64,000 nucleotides of DNA from Erythrobacter litoralis (GTDB lineage: Bacteria; Pseudomonadota; Alphaproteobacteria; Sphingomonadales; Sphingomonadaceae), in assembly GCF_001719165.1 (NCBI RefSeq), contig NZ_CP017057.1, forward strand, positions 2,846,501 to 2,910,500. Reading direction: 5' to 3'. Below are positions 43,762-52,582 of the stretch, in pieces (position 1 is the first letter of the stretch; each line of letters begins with the position of its first letter). A model generated the notes under the pieces. That model was not told the DNA's origin, did not search any database, and saw only the letters and a program-made list of their open reading frames with translations. Made by a program: the position numbers and the translations under genes.

Positions 43762-44397
43762 ATGGTCCACCACGCAGAGTGGCATGTCCATGGCATGGGG
43801 CGCGAAGGGCTTGAGATCGAGGACCTCGTCCAGACGGGCGTCATGGCCCTGACGGTATGCGCGCGCCGACATGCGGGCCCGAGGGAGGACGGCTTTGCCG
43901 CCTTTGCCAAGATCCGCGTGCGCGGCGCGATGCTCGACCATATCCGGCGGCAATTGAACGACACCCGCAATGCCAGGAAACGCCGCGCCGCCTATGAACG
44001 CGCTCTTGAACGCCTTCGCATGGAAACGGGCCGCGAACCGAGCCGGGCGGAAATCGCCGCCGCGCTCCACATCAGCGACGGCGAACTCGTCCAGATCGAG
44101 GCGAGCGCGGTCACCGTCTCCTCGATCAGCGAGGAAGATGACAACAGCAACACCGCCTTCGCGAGCGAGGATCCAGACCTGTTCGAGGCGCTGTGCGCGT
44201 TGGAGGACCGCGAACGTCTGGCCGAGGCGCTGGGCGAGCTTCCCGACCGGCTGAAACTGGTGCTGCAACTCTTCTGCGTCGAAGAATTGAACCTGACCGA
44301 AATCGCCGCCGTGCTGTACGTGAGCGTCCCGCGCGTCCACCAGTTGCGGGCCAAGGCGCTGAAGGACCTCAAGACAATGATGGAGGCGAATGACTGA
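43762..44397 (+). CDS. fliA: Sigma-28 (FliA) with a probable N-terminal frame break
   Basis: A 211-residue FliA/WhiG-type sigma factor: EIEDLVQTGVMALTVCARRH and AAFAKIRVRGAMLDHIRRQ (region 2), GREPSRAEIAAALHISDGELVQIEA (region 3) and LTEIAAVLYVSVPRVHQLRAKALKDL (region 4). The frame from ATG 43762 begins with MVHHAEWHVHG, which in homologues is preceded by VRRxxP. Exactly that sequence (SEVEDWVRRFSP) lies immediately upstream in another frame, with a CCCC run between, so a one-base indel has separated the first 20 or so residues. The remaining protein may still start at the ATG. Divergent from the fliD remnant; its stop overlaps the APC permease start. Confidence 0.75.
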   Translation: MVHHAEWHVHGMGREGLEIEDLVQTGVMALTVCARRHAGPREDGFAAFAKIRVRGAMLDHIRRQLNDTRNARKRRAAYERALERLRMETGREPSRAEIAAALHISDGELVQIEASAVTVSSISEEDDNSNTAFASEDPDLFEALCALEDRERLAEALGELPDRLKLVLQLFCVEELNLTEIAAVLYVSVPRVHQLRAKALKDLKTMMEAND

Positions 44398-45796
44398 GGG
44401 CGCGGGGCGCGCGCGAATTGACTTTCCCGCCCGCATCGTATCTGCTCCATATTTCGGGCCGCGTTCCTGGGGGAAGGAACGTACCATCGCACTTGACCAG
44501 AAACCGCCGCGCGTCGTGGGGCTGACCGGCGCCATCCTGATGAATCTAAACGCGGTCATCGGGTCGGGTATCTTCGCCCTGCCCGCGCTGCTGTTCGCCG
44601 CGGCGGGGACGTTCTCCCCGCTCGCGATCCTCACCTTCGCCGTGCTCTATGCGAGCCTCATGGCGGTGGTGGCCAAGCTCACAACCGTGTTCCGGCAATC
44701 GGGCGGGCACCAGCTTTTCGCAGAACACGCTTTCGGCAAGGCGGTTGGTTTCCAGGCAGGCTGGCTGTCGGTGTTGGCGAACATGGCGGGCGCTTCGGCC
44801 AATTTCCATGTCCTCGTCTCCTATCTCGCCGCGATCTTTCCGTTCTTCGCCGATCCGCTCATGCGGCTCGCCAGCATCGCCGTTCTGATCGCCACCTTCA
44901 CCGCGATCAGCATGAGCGGAACGGCGCGCGCGGTGCGGCTGATCGGGATCGGGACCGTGCTCAAGCTCTCCCCGCTGGCGCTGCTGTGCGTGGTCGGCTT
45001 CGCCACCAACGGCTTTCCTACCGAGGTGGAACTGCCGCGCTTTTCCGAGTTCGAATCGATCGCGCTGCTGCTCGCCTTCGCCTTTTCGGGCGCGGACCTC
45101 GCCATTGCGGCGGCGGGCGAGATGAAGAACCCGCGCAGGATGATGCGCCGCGCGATCTTCACCACGCTCGGCGGAGTGGCGGTGTTCTATGCGCTCATCC
45201 AGTGGGCCTATATCGCGATCGCGCCCGACCCGGGCGAGGTCGACGCCCCGCTCGCCGCCGCCGCGCAGGTGGTGATGGGCGATTGGGGCGCGCTGATGAT
45301 CAGCTGTGCCGCGATAATCTCGGTCACGGTGTTCCAGCTCAACGTCTTCGTCGCGATCCCGCGCATCTTCTACGGCATGGCGCGGCGCGGCCTGCTGCCG
45401 AGCCCGATCGCCTTCGTCTCGCCGCGCTTCCAGACCCCGGTCGCCGCGATCGGGATGTATGGCGGCATCATCGCCCTGCTCGCCCTGTCGGGCAGTTTCG
45501 AGGCGCTCGCCGTGCTGCTCGTGAGCGTCGAGCAGACCCTGTTCGCCATGAGCATCACCGCGCTCGTCGTGATGTGGCAGCGCAACGATGCCGGGCTGAG
45601 ACGGGCGATGGACGCACGCTGGCTTTTCATTTTGCCGTTTGCGAGCGGGGTGGTGCTGTGGCTCTTGAGCAAGGTGTCGTGGGACGCGGCGCTCTCGACC
45701 GCGCTCTACGTCGGAGTCGGCTTCGTCCTCTACGTCATCTCGCGCCGCAGCGGAGTGGAGCACGAAGGCATCGACCTGCCCGAAGCGCGCGCCTAG
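44390..45796 (+). CDS. APC family amino-acid permease
   Basis: A 468-residue transporter with about 12 membrane helices. The first helix carries VVGLTGAILMNLNAVIGSGIFALPALLFAAAG, the substrate-site motif of the APC superfamily (G-S-G-I-F); later FSGADLAIAAAGEMKNPRRMMRRAIFTTLGGVAVFYALIQWAY corresponds to helix 6-7 with the E-x-K-NP signature. It likely imports or exchanges amino acids or amines. The first 30 residues before helix 1 are unusually long and polar, so the real start may be internal; ATG 44390 is kept because it overlaps the fliA stop. It converges with the acyl-CoA dehydrogenase gene, the two stops overlapping by 4 bases. Confidence 0.88.
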   Translation: MTEGAGRARIDFPARIVSAPYFGPRSWGKERTIALDQKPPRVVGLTGAILMNLNAVIGSGIFALPALLFAAAGTFSPLAILTFAVLYASLMAVVAKLTTVFRQSGGHQLFAEHAFGKAVGFQAGWLSVLANMAGASANFHVLVSYLAAIFPFFADPLMRLASIAVLIATFTAISMSGTARAVRLIGIGTVLKLSPLALLCVVGFATNGFPTEVELPRFSEFESIALLLAFAFSGADLAIAAAGEMKNPRRMMRRAIFTTLGGVAVFYALIQWAYIAIAPDPGEVDAPLAAAAQVVMGDWGALMISCAAIISVTVFQLNVFVAIPRIFYGMARRGLLPSPIAFVSPRFQTPVAAIGMYGGIIALLALSGSFEALAVLLVSVEQTLFAMSITALVVMWQRNDAGLRRAMDARWLFILPFASGVVLWLLSKVSWDAALSTALYVGVGFVLYVISRRSGVEHEGIDLPEARA

Positions 45797-47091
45797 CCGA
45801 CCATCCCCTGCATTTGCTTCTTTCGGGGCCCGAGATAGCCGAACAGATACGCTCCCACCTTGCGCATCTGGATCTCTTCCGACCCTTCCGTGATCCGATA
45901 GCGGCGGTGGTGGCGATAGATGTGTTCGAAAGGCGTGTGCCGCGAATAGCCGATGCCGCCATGGACCTGCATCGCCCGGTCCGCCGCCTCGCAGCACAGC
46001 CGGTTCGCGTAGTAATTGCACATCGAGACCTTGTCGGAGATCGTCCGTTCGATCTCTTCATGGGCCATGTTGTCCATCTCCCACGCGGTCTTGAAGATGA
46101 GGAGGCGCAGCATTTCCGCCTGCGTCGCCAGTTCCACCAGCGGGAACTGGATCGCCTGGTTGCGCGCGAGTTCCTGCCCGAAGGGCTTGCGCGCCCGCGC
46201 GTATTTCACGCTTTCGTCGATGCAGAACAGCGCCGCCCCGCAGCTCGACGCGGCCTGCCGGATGCGGTTCTGGTGGACGAAGCTCTGCGCCAGAGCGAGG
46301 CCGCGCCCCTCGACGCCGAGGATCGAACTGTTCGGCACCCACACGTCCCTGACCGACAGGCGCGGGTGGTCGGTCGGCATGTTGAAGGTCCACAGCCATT
46401 CCTCGATTTCGAGGCCGAGTGTCGGGTTCGGCACGAGGAAACAGGTGATCCCGCTCGCATCGCCTGCCTCGCCGGAGGTGCGGGCGAACATGGCGCAATG
46501 GGTCGCGACGTGCATCCCGGTGATCCACATCTTCTCACCGTTGATGAGCCAGCCGTCCACGCCATCGCGCGTCTCGCGCACGGCGCGGGTTTCCATGTGG
46601 GTCGCATCCGATCCGTGATCGGGTTCGGTCAGGCCGAAGGCGACGCGGCGTTTGCGCTCGAAGCCGCCGGTGATGAATTCGGCTTTCTGTTCCTCGGTCC
46701 CCCATTGTTCGAACATGGCGACGAAGGGGAAATTGCCGACAATGCTGTGCTCGTTCTGGAGGTCGTTGTGAAGGCCGAGGCCCTTCCTCGCGAAATGCTC
46801 GCGGATGACCGCCATCCAGAGGTTCGAGCCGTCCTTGCCGCCGTATTCCTTCGGCGCGGAGAAACGCCAGTGGCCCGCCGCATCGGCGCGGCGGGTGGCC
46901 TCTTTCAGCAATTCCTCCCATTCCTCGCGTGGCAGGCCGTCCTTGTCCCAATCGGTGCGCGCATGTTCGCGGCGGTGGTCGAAGAAGCGGATGTTGTCGT
47001 CCTGTTGCTCCAGCGGCTTGATCTCGGCTGCGATAAAGGCGTCCAGTTCATCGAGGTAAGCCTGCAGGTCCGCAGGGATAGCGAAGTCCAT
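45793..47091 (-). CDS. Acyl-CoA dehydrogenase (ACAD10/11-like)
   Basis: A 432-residue FAD acyl-CoA dehydrogenase: VAFGLTEPDHGSDATHMETRAV (FAD and substrate site), INGEKMWITGMHVATHCAMFART, PRLSVRDVWVPNSSILGVEGRGLALAQSFVHQNRIRQAASSCGAA, and the C-terminal AMQVHGGIGYSRHTPFEHIYRHHRRYRITEGSEEIQMRKV. The ATG at 47091 shares a base with the stop of the APH-type kinase gene (TGATG). The pairing with an APH-like phosphotransferase matches mammalian ACAD10/ACAD11, where both parts are fused, and bacterial pathways for 4-hydroxyacyl-CoA degradation in which the kinase phosphorylates the hydroxyl group before the dehydrogenase-like enzyme acts (functional transfer is inference). Confidence 0.92.
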   Translation of the reverse strand: MDFAIPADLQAYLDELDAFIAAEIKPLEQQDDNIRFFDHRREHARTDWDKDGLPREEWEELLKEATRRADAAGHWRFSAPKEYGGKDGSNLWMAVIREHFARKGLGLHNDLQNEHSIVGNFPFVAMFEQWGTEEQKAEFITGGFERKRRVAFGLTEPDHGSDATHMETRAVRETRDGVDGWLINGEKMWITGMHVATHCAMFARTSGEAGDASGITCFLVPNPTLGLEIEEWLWTFNMPTDHPRLSVRDVWVPNSSILGVEGRGLALAQSFVHQNRIRQAASSCGAALFCIDESVKYARARKPFGQELARNQAIQFPLVELATQAEMLRLLIFKTAWEMDNMAHEEIERTISDKVSMCNYYANRLCCEAADRAMQVHGGIGYSRHTPFEHIYRHHRRYRITEGSEEIQMRKVGAYLFGYLGPRKKQMQGMVG

Positions 47092-48431
47092 CAATCCTCT
47101 CCCACCCATTTTGCCCACGCCGCTTCGAGCGCGGGATATTTCGGCACGTCGGCGGCGAGCTTTTCGAGCGCCGCAGTCTTGAGTTCGGCCAGCAGGCCCG
47201 GCTCGTCCAGCCCGACCCCGCCGCCGAGAATTTCCTGCGCCAGGTCCGCATCCTCCAGCATCGGCACGATCGCATCGTCGCGCGCGATCATGCCCAACGC
47301 ATTGCGCGCCACGGCAAGCTGGAAACGGTCGTGGCCTTCGACCTTGTCCTTGAGCGTGGCCAGCCATTCGGACACGGCGAGAGCGATCTCGCCCGAGGTC
47401 GCCTCACCGGTCGGCGCTGGCGCCTCGATGTCGGGATCGGCGCTCGCCCGGCGCTCCGCCTCCGGGGCATCCTCCTCCAGCAGCATCAGCAGGTCGAGTT
47501 CCTGCTCGCTCGTCCGGCGCGAAATAACCACGCGTTCGAGCATCCGGTCGGAGCCGTCGCGCCAGACCTTCGCGCATCTGAGGCACCCCATCGCCCACCA
47601 GACGGTGCGGTGGACCAGCCAGTAACGGAACCGCTCGCGGTCGACGCGGCGCCCGCTTTCCGCCTCGTAGGCGGCGAAATAGTCCTCGAGGCTGCCGAGG
47701 CCGAGGGCGGGCCGGTCGTAGCGGCCAAAGCGCCACACCGCCATGCAGCCGAAAGCGAGGTCCTCGTGCGGGTCGCCGAAATGGGAGAGTTCCCAGTCGA
47801 GCACGCCGGTCAATTGCGAGTCTTGGGCGAGTATATTGCCCATGCGGTAATCGCCGTGATTGAGGACCGGCTCGCAGGCCTCCGGGCAATTGTCCTTCAT
47901 CCACTTGAGGCCCAATGCGATGATCGGCCGGTCGCCGCCCGCTTCGATGAATTGCGCGCGCAGATCGGCGATGGCCTCGCGGTAGTCCATCACCGGCACG
48001 TCTTCGGGCAGGTCCGCGGGGCGCAGGGAATGGATGCGCGCAAGGTCACGCGCGACCTGCCGCAGCAGGCACGCGGGGTCCTCCATCGCGAAGATGTCCT
48101 TCGGGTTCGGCGTGCCCGGCAGCGCGCGCATGACGAAGCCCGATCCGATGCCGTCTTCGGGCGCGAGTTCGACCACCACCTCGGGAGCCGTAACCCCGGC
48201 GGCCCGCGCGGCGCGGATGACGGCGGCCTCGGTGGCGTGGCCGAAGGGGCGGTCCGCCATGAATTCGAGGCTGGGCGCGCGGCGCAGGACGAAATCCTCA
48301 GCTCCCGAAGAGAACCGCCAGCTCTCCATGGTCGCCCCGCCGGTAAGGCGGCGGAGCCCGTCCGGAGCCTCCATCCCGGCCCTTGCGAGGGCCTTCGCGA
48401 GGCCTTCCGAAAGCGTCTCGGCGTCGATCAT
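47091..48431 (-). CDS. APH-type acyl-CoA kinase (ACAD10/11 N-domain-like phosphotransferase)
   Basis: A 446-residue protein with an aminoglycoside-phosphotransferase fold: LTGGATMESWRFSSGAEDFVLRR (nucleotide lobe), PVLNHGDYRMGNILAQDSQLTGVLDWELSHFGDPHEDLAF (catalytic Asp in NHGDYRMGN and metal Asp in DWE). The last 120 residues (from about 330) form an acidic linker and a helical domain of the DUF6285 kind. Such proteins phosphorylate hydroxyacyl-CoA rather than antibiotics. ATG 48431 follows AGAGG; the TTG before it is rejected. It is co-transcribed with the acyl-CoA dehydrogenase. Confidence 0.88.
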   Translation of the reverse strand: MIDAETLSEGLAKALARAGMEAPDGLRRLTGGATMESWRFSSGAEDFVLRRAPSLEFMADRPFGHATEAAVIRAARAAGVTAPEVVVELAPEDGIGSGFVMRALPGTPNPKDIFAMEDPACLLRQVARDLARIHSLRPADLPEDVPVMDYREAIADLRAQFIEAGGDRPIIALGLKWMKDNCPEACEPVLNHGDYRMGNILAQDSQLTGVLDWELSHFGDPHEDLAFGCMAVWRFGRYDRPALGLGSLEDYFAAYEAESGRRVDRERFRYWLVHRTVWWAMGCLRCAKVWRDGSDRMLERVVISRRTSEQELDLLMLLEEDAPEAERRASADPDIEAPAPTGEATSGEIALAVSEWLATLKDKVEGHDRFQLAVARNALGMIARDDAIVPMLEDADLAQEILGGGVGLDEPGLLAELKTAALEKLAADVPKYPALEAAWAKWVGED

Positions 48432-48645
48432 CAAAGCGCCTCTTGAGCCGGGTTTCCTACCCGAAAACCGCGAGCTAGCTTCGCATCGGGTCTTTTCACG
48501 TCAAAACCGCGCATCGAGCCCGTCAGGCACGCCCGCCGGGCATCCTCCTGTCTGCACGACGCGAACTATCTCTCCAACAGCGCCGCGAATCGGGGCCTTG
48601 CGGCTCCCGAAACGCGGTGCGCGGGTTGGAGAGGGGCGGCAGGGG

Positions 48646-50073
48646 TCAGGCCGGGACGTTGTCCTTCTTGACCGTGATGACCTGCGGATAGGTGAATTCC
48701 TTGAGGCCTTCCTTGCCGTATTCCGCGCCGAAGCCCGACTGCTTGTGCCCGCCGAACGGAGCAAAGGGCGAGAGGTGGAGGAATTCGTTGACCCAGACGG
48801 TCCCGGTCTCGAGCTGTTCGGCGATCTCGACGCCCTTGTCCGGGTTCGCCGTCCACACCGCGCCGGCAAGGCCGTATTCGGAATTGTTGGCCTTGGCGAT
48901 GACCTCTTCCTCGGTCTTGAACTTCATCAGCGGCATGACGGGGCCGAACTGTTCCTCGGCGACGATCCGCGCGTCTTCGGGCGGGTTGTCGAGGATGGTG
49001 AGGGGGACGAAATAGCCGGTGCCCGACGGGTCCTTGTCGCCGCCGAGCAGGAACTTGTAGCCCTTGTCCTTGGCGTCCTCGATCAGTTCGAGCACGCGTT
49101 CGTACTGCTTCTTGTTCTGGATCGGACCGACCCCGGTGCCCTGCTGGGCGCCGTCGCCGACCTTCACGTTCTTGGCGTATTCGACGATCGCGGCGGACAG
49201 CTCGTCATAAATGTCCTCGTGGATGTAGACGCGCTTAGCCGCGATGCAGATCTGGCCGGCATTGGAGAAGCTCGACCAGAAAAGCTGTTCGGCGACCTTC
49301 TTGGGATCGGCATCGGGCAGCACGATCGAGGCGTCATTGCCGCCCAGTTCCAGCGTGATGCGCTTGAGGTCGGCGCTGGCGCCTTCCATGATCTTCTTGC
49401 CCGTCGCGGTCGATCCGGTGAAGGTGATCTTGTCGATGTCCGGGTGCGCGGTGATCATCGGGCCGAGGTCATCCTCGCCGGTGATGATGTTGACGACGCC
49501 GGCCGGCACCTTGTCTGCGATCAGTTCGGCGATGCGCAGCGTGGTGAGCGGGGTGAAGGGGCTGGGCTTGAGGATGATGGTGCAGCCCGACAGCATGGCC
49601 GGCACGATCTTCTGGATCGCCATCATGACGGGGAAGTTCCACGGCACGATCCCGCCGACCACGCCCACCGGCACGCGGCGGGTGCGTGACAGGCGCGCAT
49701 CGCTGTCCTCGTTGATCTCGTCCTCGAGGCTGAGCGTCGACTGGGCCGCGCTCATCGCCGCCGCGCCGTAGATTTCCTGCTGCGCCTGGTTGTGGGGCTT
49801 GCCCTGTTCGCTGGTGAGCAGGCGGAACAGCTCGTCCGCATTTTCCTTGATCGCGCCCGAGATCGCCATGATCGCCGCCCGGCGTTCGTCGATCGGGGTC
49901 TTGCGCCAGGTCTTGAAAGCGGCGCGCGCGGCGGCCACGGCCTTGTCGAGCTCGTCCTGGCCGCAGGCGGGGACCTGGCCGATCACTTCCTCGTTCGCCG
50001 GGTTGACGACGTCGAGCCATTCCCCGGTCTCGATCATCTCGCCGTTGATCAGGTTCCTGTACTGCTTCGCCAT
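48646..50073 (-). CDS. NAD(P)-dependent aldehyde dehydrogenase
   Basis: A 475-residue aldehyde dehydrogenase of the succinate-semialdehyde/betaine-aldehyde type. Asn146 (PWNFP), Lys169 (ILKPSPFTP), Glu242 (LELGGND) and catalytic Cys276 (NAGQICIAAKR) are all present, and GSTATGKKIM marks the NAD site. It oxidises an aldehyde to the acid; the substrate is not clear. ATG 50073 follows GAGAGGAAAC. The 215 bases to the APH gene downstream contain no gene, so it may be a separate unit. It is divergent from the GST gene at 50278. Confidence 0.93.
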   Translation of the reverse strand: MAKQYRNLINGEMIETGEWLDVVNPANEEVIGQVPACGQDELDKAVAAARAAFKTWRKTPIDERRAAIMAISGAIKENADELFRLLTSEQGKPHNQAQQEIYGAAAMSAAQSTLSLEDEINEDSDARLSRTRRVPVGVVGGIVPWNFPVMMAIQKIVPAMLSGCTIILKPSPFTPLTTLRIAELIADKVPAGVVNIITGEDDLGPMITAHPDIDKITFTGSTATGKKIMEGASADLKRITLELGGNDASIVLPDADPKKVAEQLFWSSFSNAGQICIAAKRVYIHEDIYDELSAAIVEYAKNVKVGDGAQQGTGVGPIQNKKQYERVLELIEDAKDKGYKFLLGGDKDPSGTGYFVPLTILDNPPEDARIVAEEQFGPVMPLMKFKTEEEVIAKANNSEYGLAGAVWTANPDKGVEIAEQLETGTVWVNEFLHLSPFAPFGGHKQSGFGAEYGKEGLKEFTYPQVITVKKDNVPA

Positions 50074-50277
50074 GGTGTTTCCTCTCTCTGTCGCTAGTCC
50101 CAGTCCGACGCCTCGCGGAGGAGTCGGTGCGCAGGCGAAAGTGACGTGTTGCAACTCAAAACGCAATTCCCGTTTGGGCGGGGAGACTAATCGCGGCGGC
50201 GGGCGGGCGCGCCTATCGATTGCGCTATCGCGGCAAGGCTCTATGCACGCGAAGCCGAACTGAGGAGACCGACCCGC

Positions 50278-50985
50278 ATGAACGACAATGACCGCCCCGA
50301 TCTCGTCATCTATGGCAGCCCCGTTTCCCCCTTCGTTCGCAAGGTCGCCGGGGTGGCGATCGAAAAGGACGTTCCCTTCGAGATCGAGGAGGTCAACGTC
50401 TTCAATCCCCCGCAATGGTTCCGCGACATCTCGCCGATGAAGCGCATTCCCGTCCTGCGCGACCGCTCCGTCGCCGAGGAAGGACCGGAAGGGACCATCG
50501 CCGACAGTTCCGCCATCTGCGCGATGATCGAGGCGAAGCATCCCGAACCGGCGCTCTACCCGGCGGATCCCCATGCCCGCGGCCGCGCAATCTGGATCGA
50601 GGAATATGCCGACACCGCGCTCGCCCCGGCGGGCGGGCTCGGCATCTTCCGTCCGATCTTCTTTGCCGTATCCAAGGGCGAGGAGCCGGACGTCGAGCGG
50701 GCGCGCGCGACATGGGCCGAACAGATGCCGCCGGTGTTCGACTATCTCGAAAGCGCGCTCGGCGGGCGGGACTTCTTCGCCGGGGACGCGCTTTCCATCG
50801 CCGACATTTCGGTGACGACGATCCTCATGCAGATCGCGCTCGTCGCCCATGTGCCGCTCGACATCTGGCCTGCCCTCGCCGCGCATTACGAGGCGATGCA
50901 GAAGCGCCCGTCGATCGCCGGGCCTTACGCGCAGGCTGACCGCGCGATCCGCAAGGCCTTGCCCGAGCGCTTCGACCTGACCTAA
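50278..50985 (+). CDS. Glutathione S-transferase family protein
   Basis: A 235-residue GST: thioredoxin-like N-domain (LVIYGSPVSPFVRKVAGVAIEKDVPFEIEEVNVFNPPQWFRDISPMKRIPVLRD, with the cis-Pro in RIPVL and DSSAI for the glutathione gamma-glutamyl site) and an all-helical C-domain (FFAGDALSIADISVTTILMQI, the N-capping box). The SPVSPF motif at the active site has Ser where some classes have Cys or Tyr. It is cytoplasmic; the role in conjugation or dehalogenation is unknown. It is followed 43 bases later by the MTA phosphorylase gene on the same strand. Confidence 0.9.
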   Translation: MNDNDRPDLVIYGSPVSPFVRKVAGVAIEKDVPFEIEEVNVFNPPQWFRDISPMKRIPVLRDRSVAEEGPEGTIADSSAICAMIEAKHPEPALYPADPHARGRAIWIEEYADTALAPAGGLGIFRPIFFAVSKGEEPDVERARATWAEQMPPVFDYLESALGGRDFFAGDALSIADISVTTILMQIALVAHVPLDIWPALAAHYEAMQKRPSIAGPYAQADRAIRKALPERFDLT

Positions 50986-51028
50986 GGCTCTGGACCCAAT
51001 CGGGGTTCAACGGAAAGACGCGGTCAGC

Positions 51029-51901
51029 ATGGCAAGCGAATGGTGCATCGGGATCATCGGCGGGTCCGGGCTCTACAACATTGATGGGCTCGAAGACGCG
51101 CAGTGGATCGCGATCGACACGCCCTGGGGCGAGCCTTCGGACGAGATCCTGTGCGGGCGGATCGGCAAGGTGAAGCTACGTTTTCTCCCTCGCCACGGAC
51201 GCGGGCACCCGATTTCCCCGACCGAGCTCAACGGGCGTGCCAATATCGACGCGCTGAAACGCGCGGGCTGCACCGACATCCTCGCCCTGTCGGCGGTCGG
51301 CTCCCTGCGCGAGGAGATCGAGCCGGGCCGCTTCGCCGTGGTCGAGCAATTCATCGACCGCACGTTCAATCGCCCCTCGACCTTCTTCACCAGCGGCTTC
51401 GTCACGCACGTGTCGATGGCCGATCCGACCTGCCCGCGCCTTTCGACCATGATGGCGAAGGCGATCAGCGCGGCAAAGGGCAAGGTCGCGGTCGGCGCGA
51501 CCTATCTCGCCATGGAAGGCCCGCAATTCTCGACCCGCGCGGAAAGCCGGATGTATCGCCAGTGGGGCGCCGACATCATCGGCATGACCGCTTTGCCCGA
51601 GGCCAAGCTCGCCCGTGAGGCGGAGCTGCCCTATGCGCTCGTCGGCATGGTCACCGATTACGATTGCTGGCGCGAAGGCGAAGCGGTCGGAGTTGCCGAG
51701 GTCGTCGCGCAGATGCAGGCCAACGGCAAGCTCGCGCGCGAGGCGGTGCGGCGCTTCGTCGAGGCGCTGCCCGGCAAGCGCGAGCCATCCCCGATCGACA
51801 CTGCATTGGACGATGCCGTCATCACCGCGCCGGACGAACACGATCCCGATTTGCTGACGAAGCTCGACGCGGTCGCCGGGCGGCTGTTCGCGGAAGGCTA
51901 G
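51029..51901 (+). CDS. mtnP: S-methyl-5'-thioadenosine phosphorylase
   Basis: A 290-residue enzyme of the methionine salvage pathway that splits 5'-methylthioadenosine into adenine and methylthioribose-1-phosphate. Phosphate-binding IGIIGGSGLYNIDGL, the PRHGRGHPISPTELNGRANIDALKRAGC stretch, SAVGSLREEIEPG, the substrate region AMEGPQFSTRAESRMYRQWGADIIGMTALPEAKLAREAEL and VTDYDCW are all hallmarks of MtnP. ATG 51029 is the start. It ends overlapping the stop of the cysteine hydrolase gene on the other strand by 4 bases. Confidence 0.96.
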   Translation: MASEWCIGIIGGSGLYNIDGLEDAQWIAIDTPWGEPSDEILCGRIGKVKLRFLPRHGRGHPISPTELNGRANIDALKRAGCTDILALSAVGSLREEIEPGRFAVVEQFIDRTFNRPSTFFTSGFVTHVSMADPTCPRLSTMMAKAISAAKGKVAVGATYLAMEGPQFSTRAESRMYRQWGADIIGMTALPEAKLAREAELPYALVGMVTDYDCWREGEAVGVAEVVAQMQANGKLAREAVRRFVEALPGKREPSPIDTALDDAVITAPDEHDPDLLTKLDAVAGRLFAEG

Positions 51902-52536
51902 TTCCGGGCGATTTGCGCGAAATGCTCCTTCGCCTCGGCCAGGCGCACGACATCACCGTATTTCGCGTTCATGTCGAACAGGTTGGCGCGGTGGACGCCC
52001 TCGTGGCGGTCCCCGACGGCTTCCTCGACCACCAGCGGAATGAAGCCGTGCTGGCAGGCATCGACGCAGCTTGCGCGGATGCAGCCGCTGGTGGACACTC
52101 CGGCCAGCAGGACGCTGTCATGCCCGCCCGCGGTCAGGGTCGAGGCGAGCGAGGTGCCGAAGAAGGCGCTTGCATATTGCTTGGAGACGACGAGTTCGTC
52201 CTCGGCCGGCTCCAGCCCCTTGGCCCATGCTCCCATGGCGTTTCCGCGCACGAAATTGGCGAGCGCGCCGACCTTCTGGGCAAAGCGGCCCCCGTCGCGC
52301 ATCGAGGGGTGAAAGACGACATTGGTGTAGATCACCGGGACGCCCGCTGCCCTTGCCGCCGCGCGCAGTTCGATCGCGGCTGCAAGGGTGTCTTCGACCC
52401 CGGCGTGGAGGGGGCTGCCGGGGTCGAAATAGGCTTCGACCATGTCGATGATGATGAGAGCGGGACGCTCCCCGAAACCGATCCGGCCTTCGAAGACACC
52501 GGCATAATTGCTCTTTGCGTCTTCCTTTTCACCCAC
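51898..52536 (-). CDS. Isochorismatase-family cysteine hydrolase (N-carbamoylsarcosine amidohydrolase-like)
   Basis: A 212-residue cysteine hydrolase with the family triad Asp31 (ALIIIDMVEAYF), Lys119 (ELVVSKQYASAFFGT) and Cys152 (GVSTSGCIRASCVDA). The SKQYASAFFGTSLAS, STSGCIRASCVDACQHGF and VEEAVGDRHEGVHRANLFDMNAKYGDV stretches are typical of the N-carbamoylsarcosine amidohydrolase branch, which removes the carbamoyl group from N-carbamoyl amino acids. The start is GTG 52536 with AAGGAGC 8 bases upstream. It lies 46 bases after the TonB receptor gene on the same strand and is likely in its operon, together with HyuA/HyuB under the same GntR control. Confidence 0.88.
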   Translation of the reverse strand: MGEKEDAKSNYAGVFEGRIGFGERPALIIIDMVEAYFDPGSPLHAGVEDTLAAAIELRAAARAAGVPVIYTNVVFHPSMRDGGRFAQKVGALANFVRGNAMGAWAKGLEPAEDELVVSKQYASAFFGTSLASTLTAGGHDSVLLAGVSTSGCIRASCVDACQHGFIPLVVEEAVGDRHEGVHRANLFDMNAKYGDVVRLAEAKEHFAQIARN

Positions 52537-52582
52537 CCGAAGGGCTCCTTTCGCATGCTCGGCCGGATCGGGCCGCTTACCG

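Noticed and set aside
47091..48431. Aminoglycoside resistance gene
   Set aside because: The fold is APH-like, but the acyl-CoA dehydrogenase partner and the extra C-terminal domain point to acyl-CoA metabolism.
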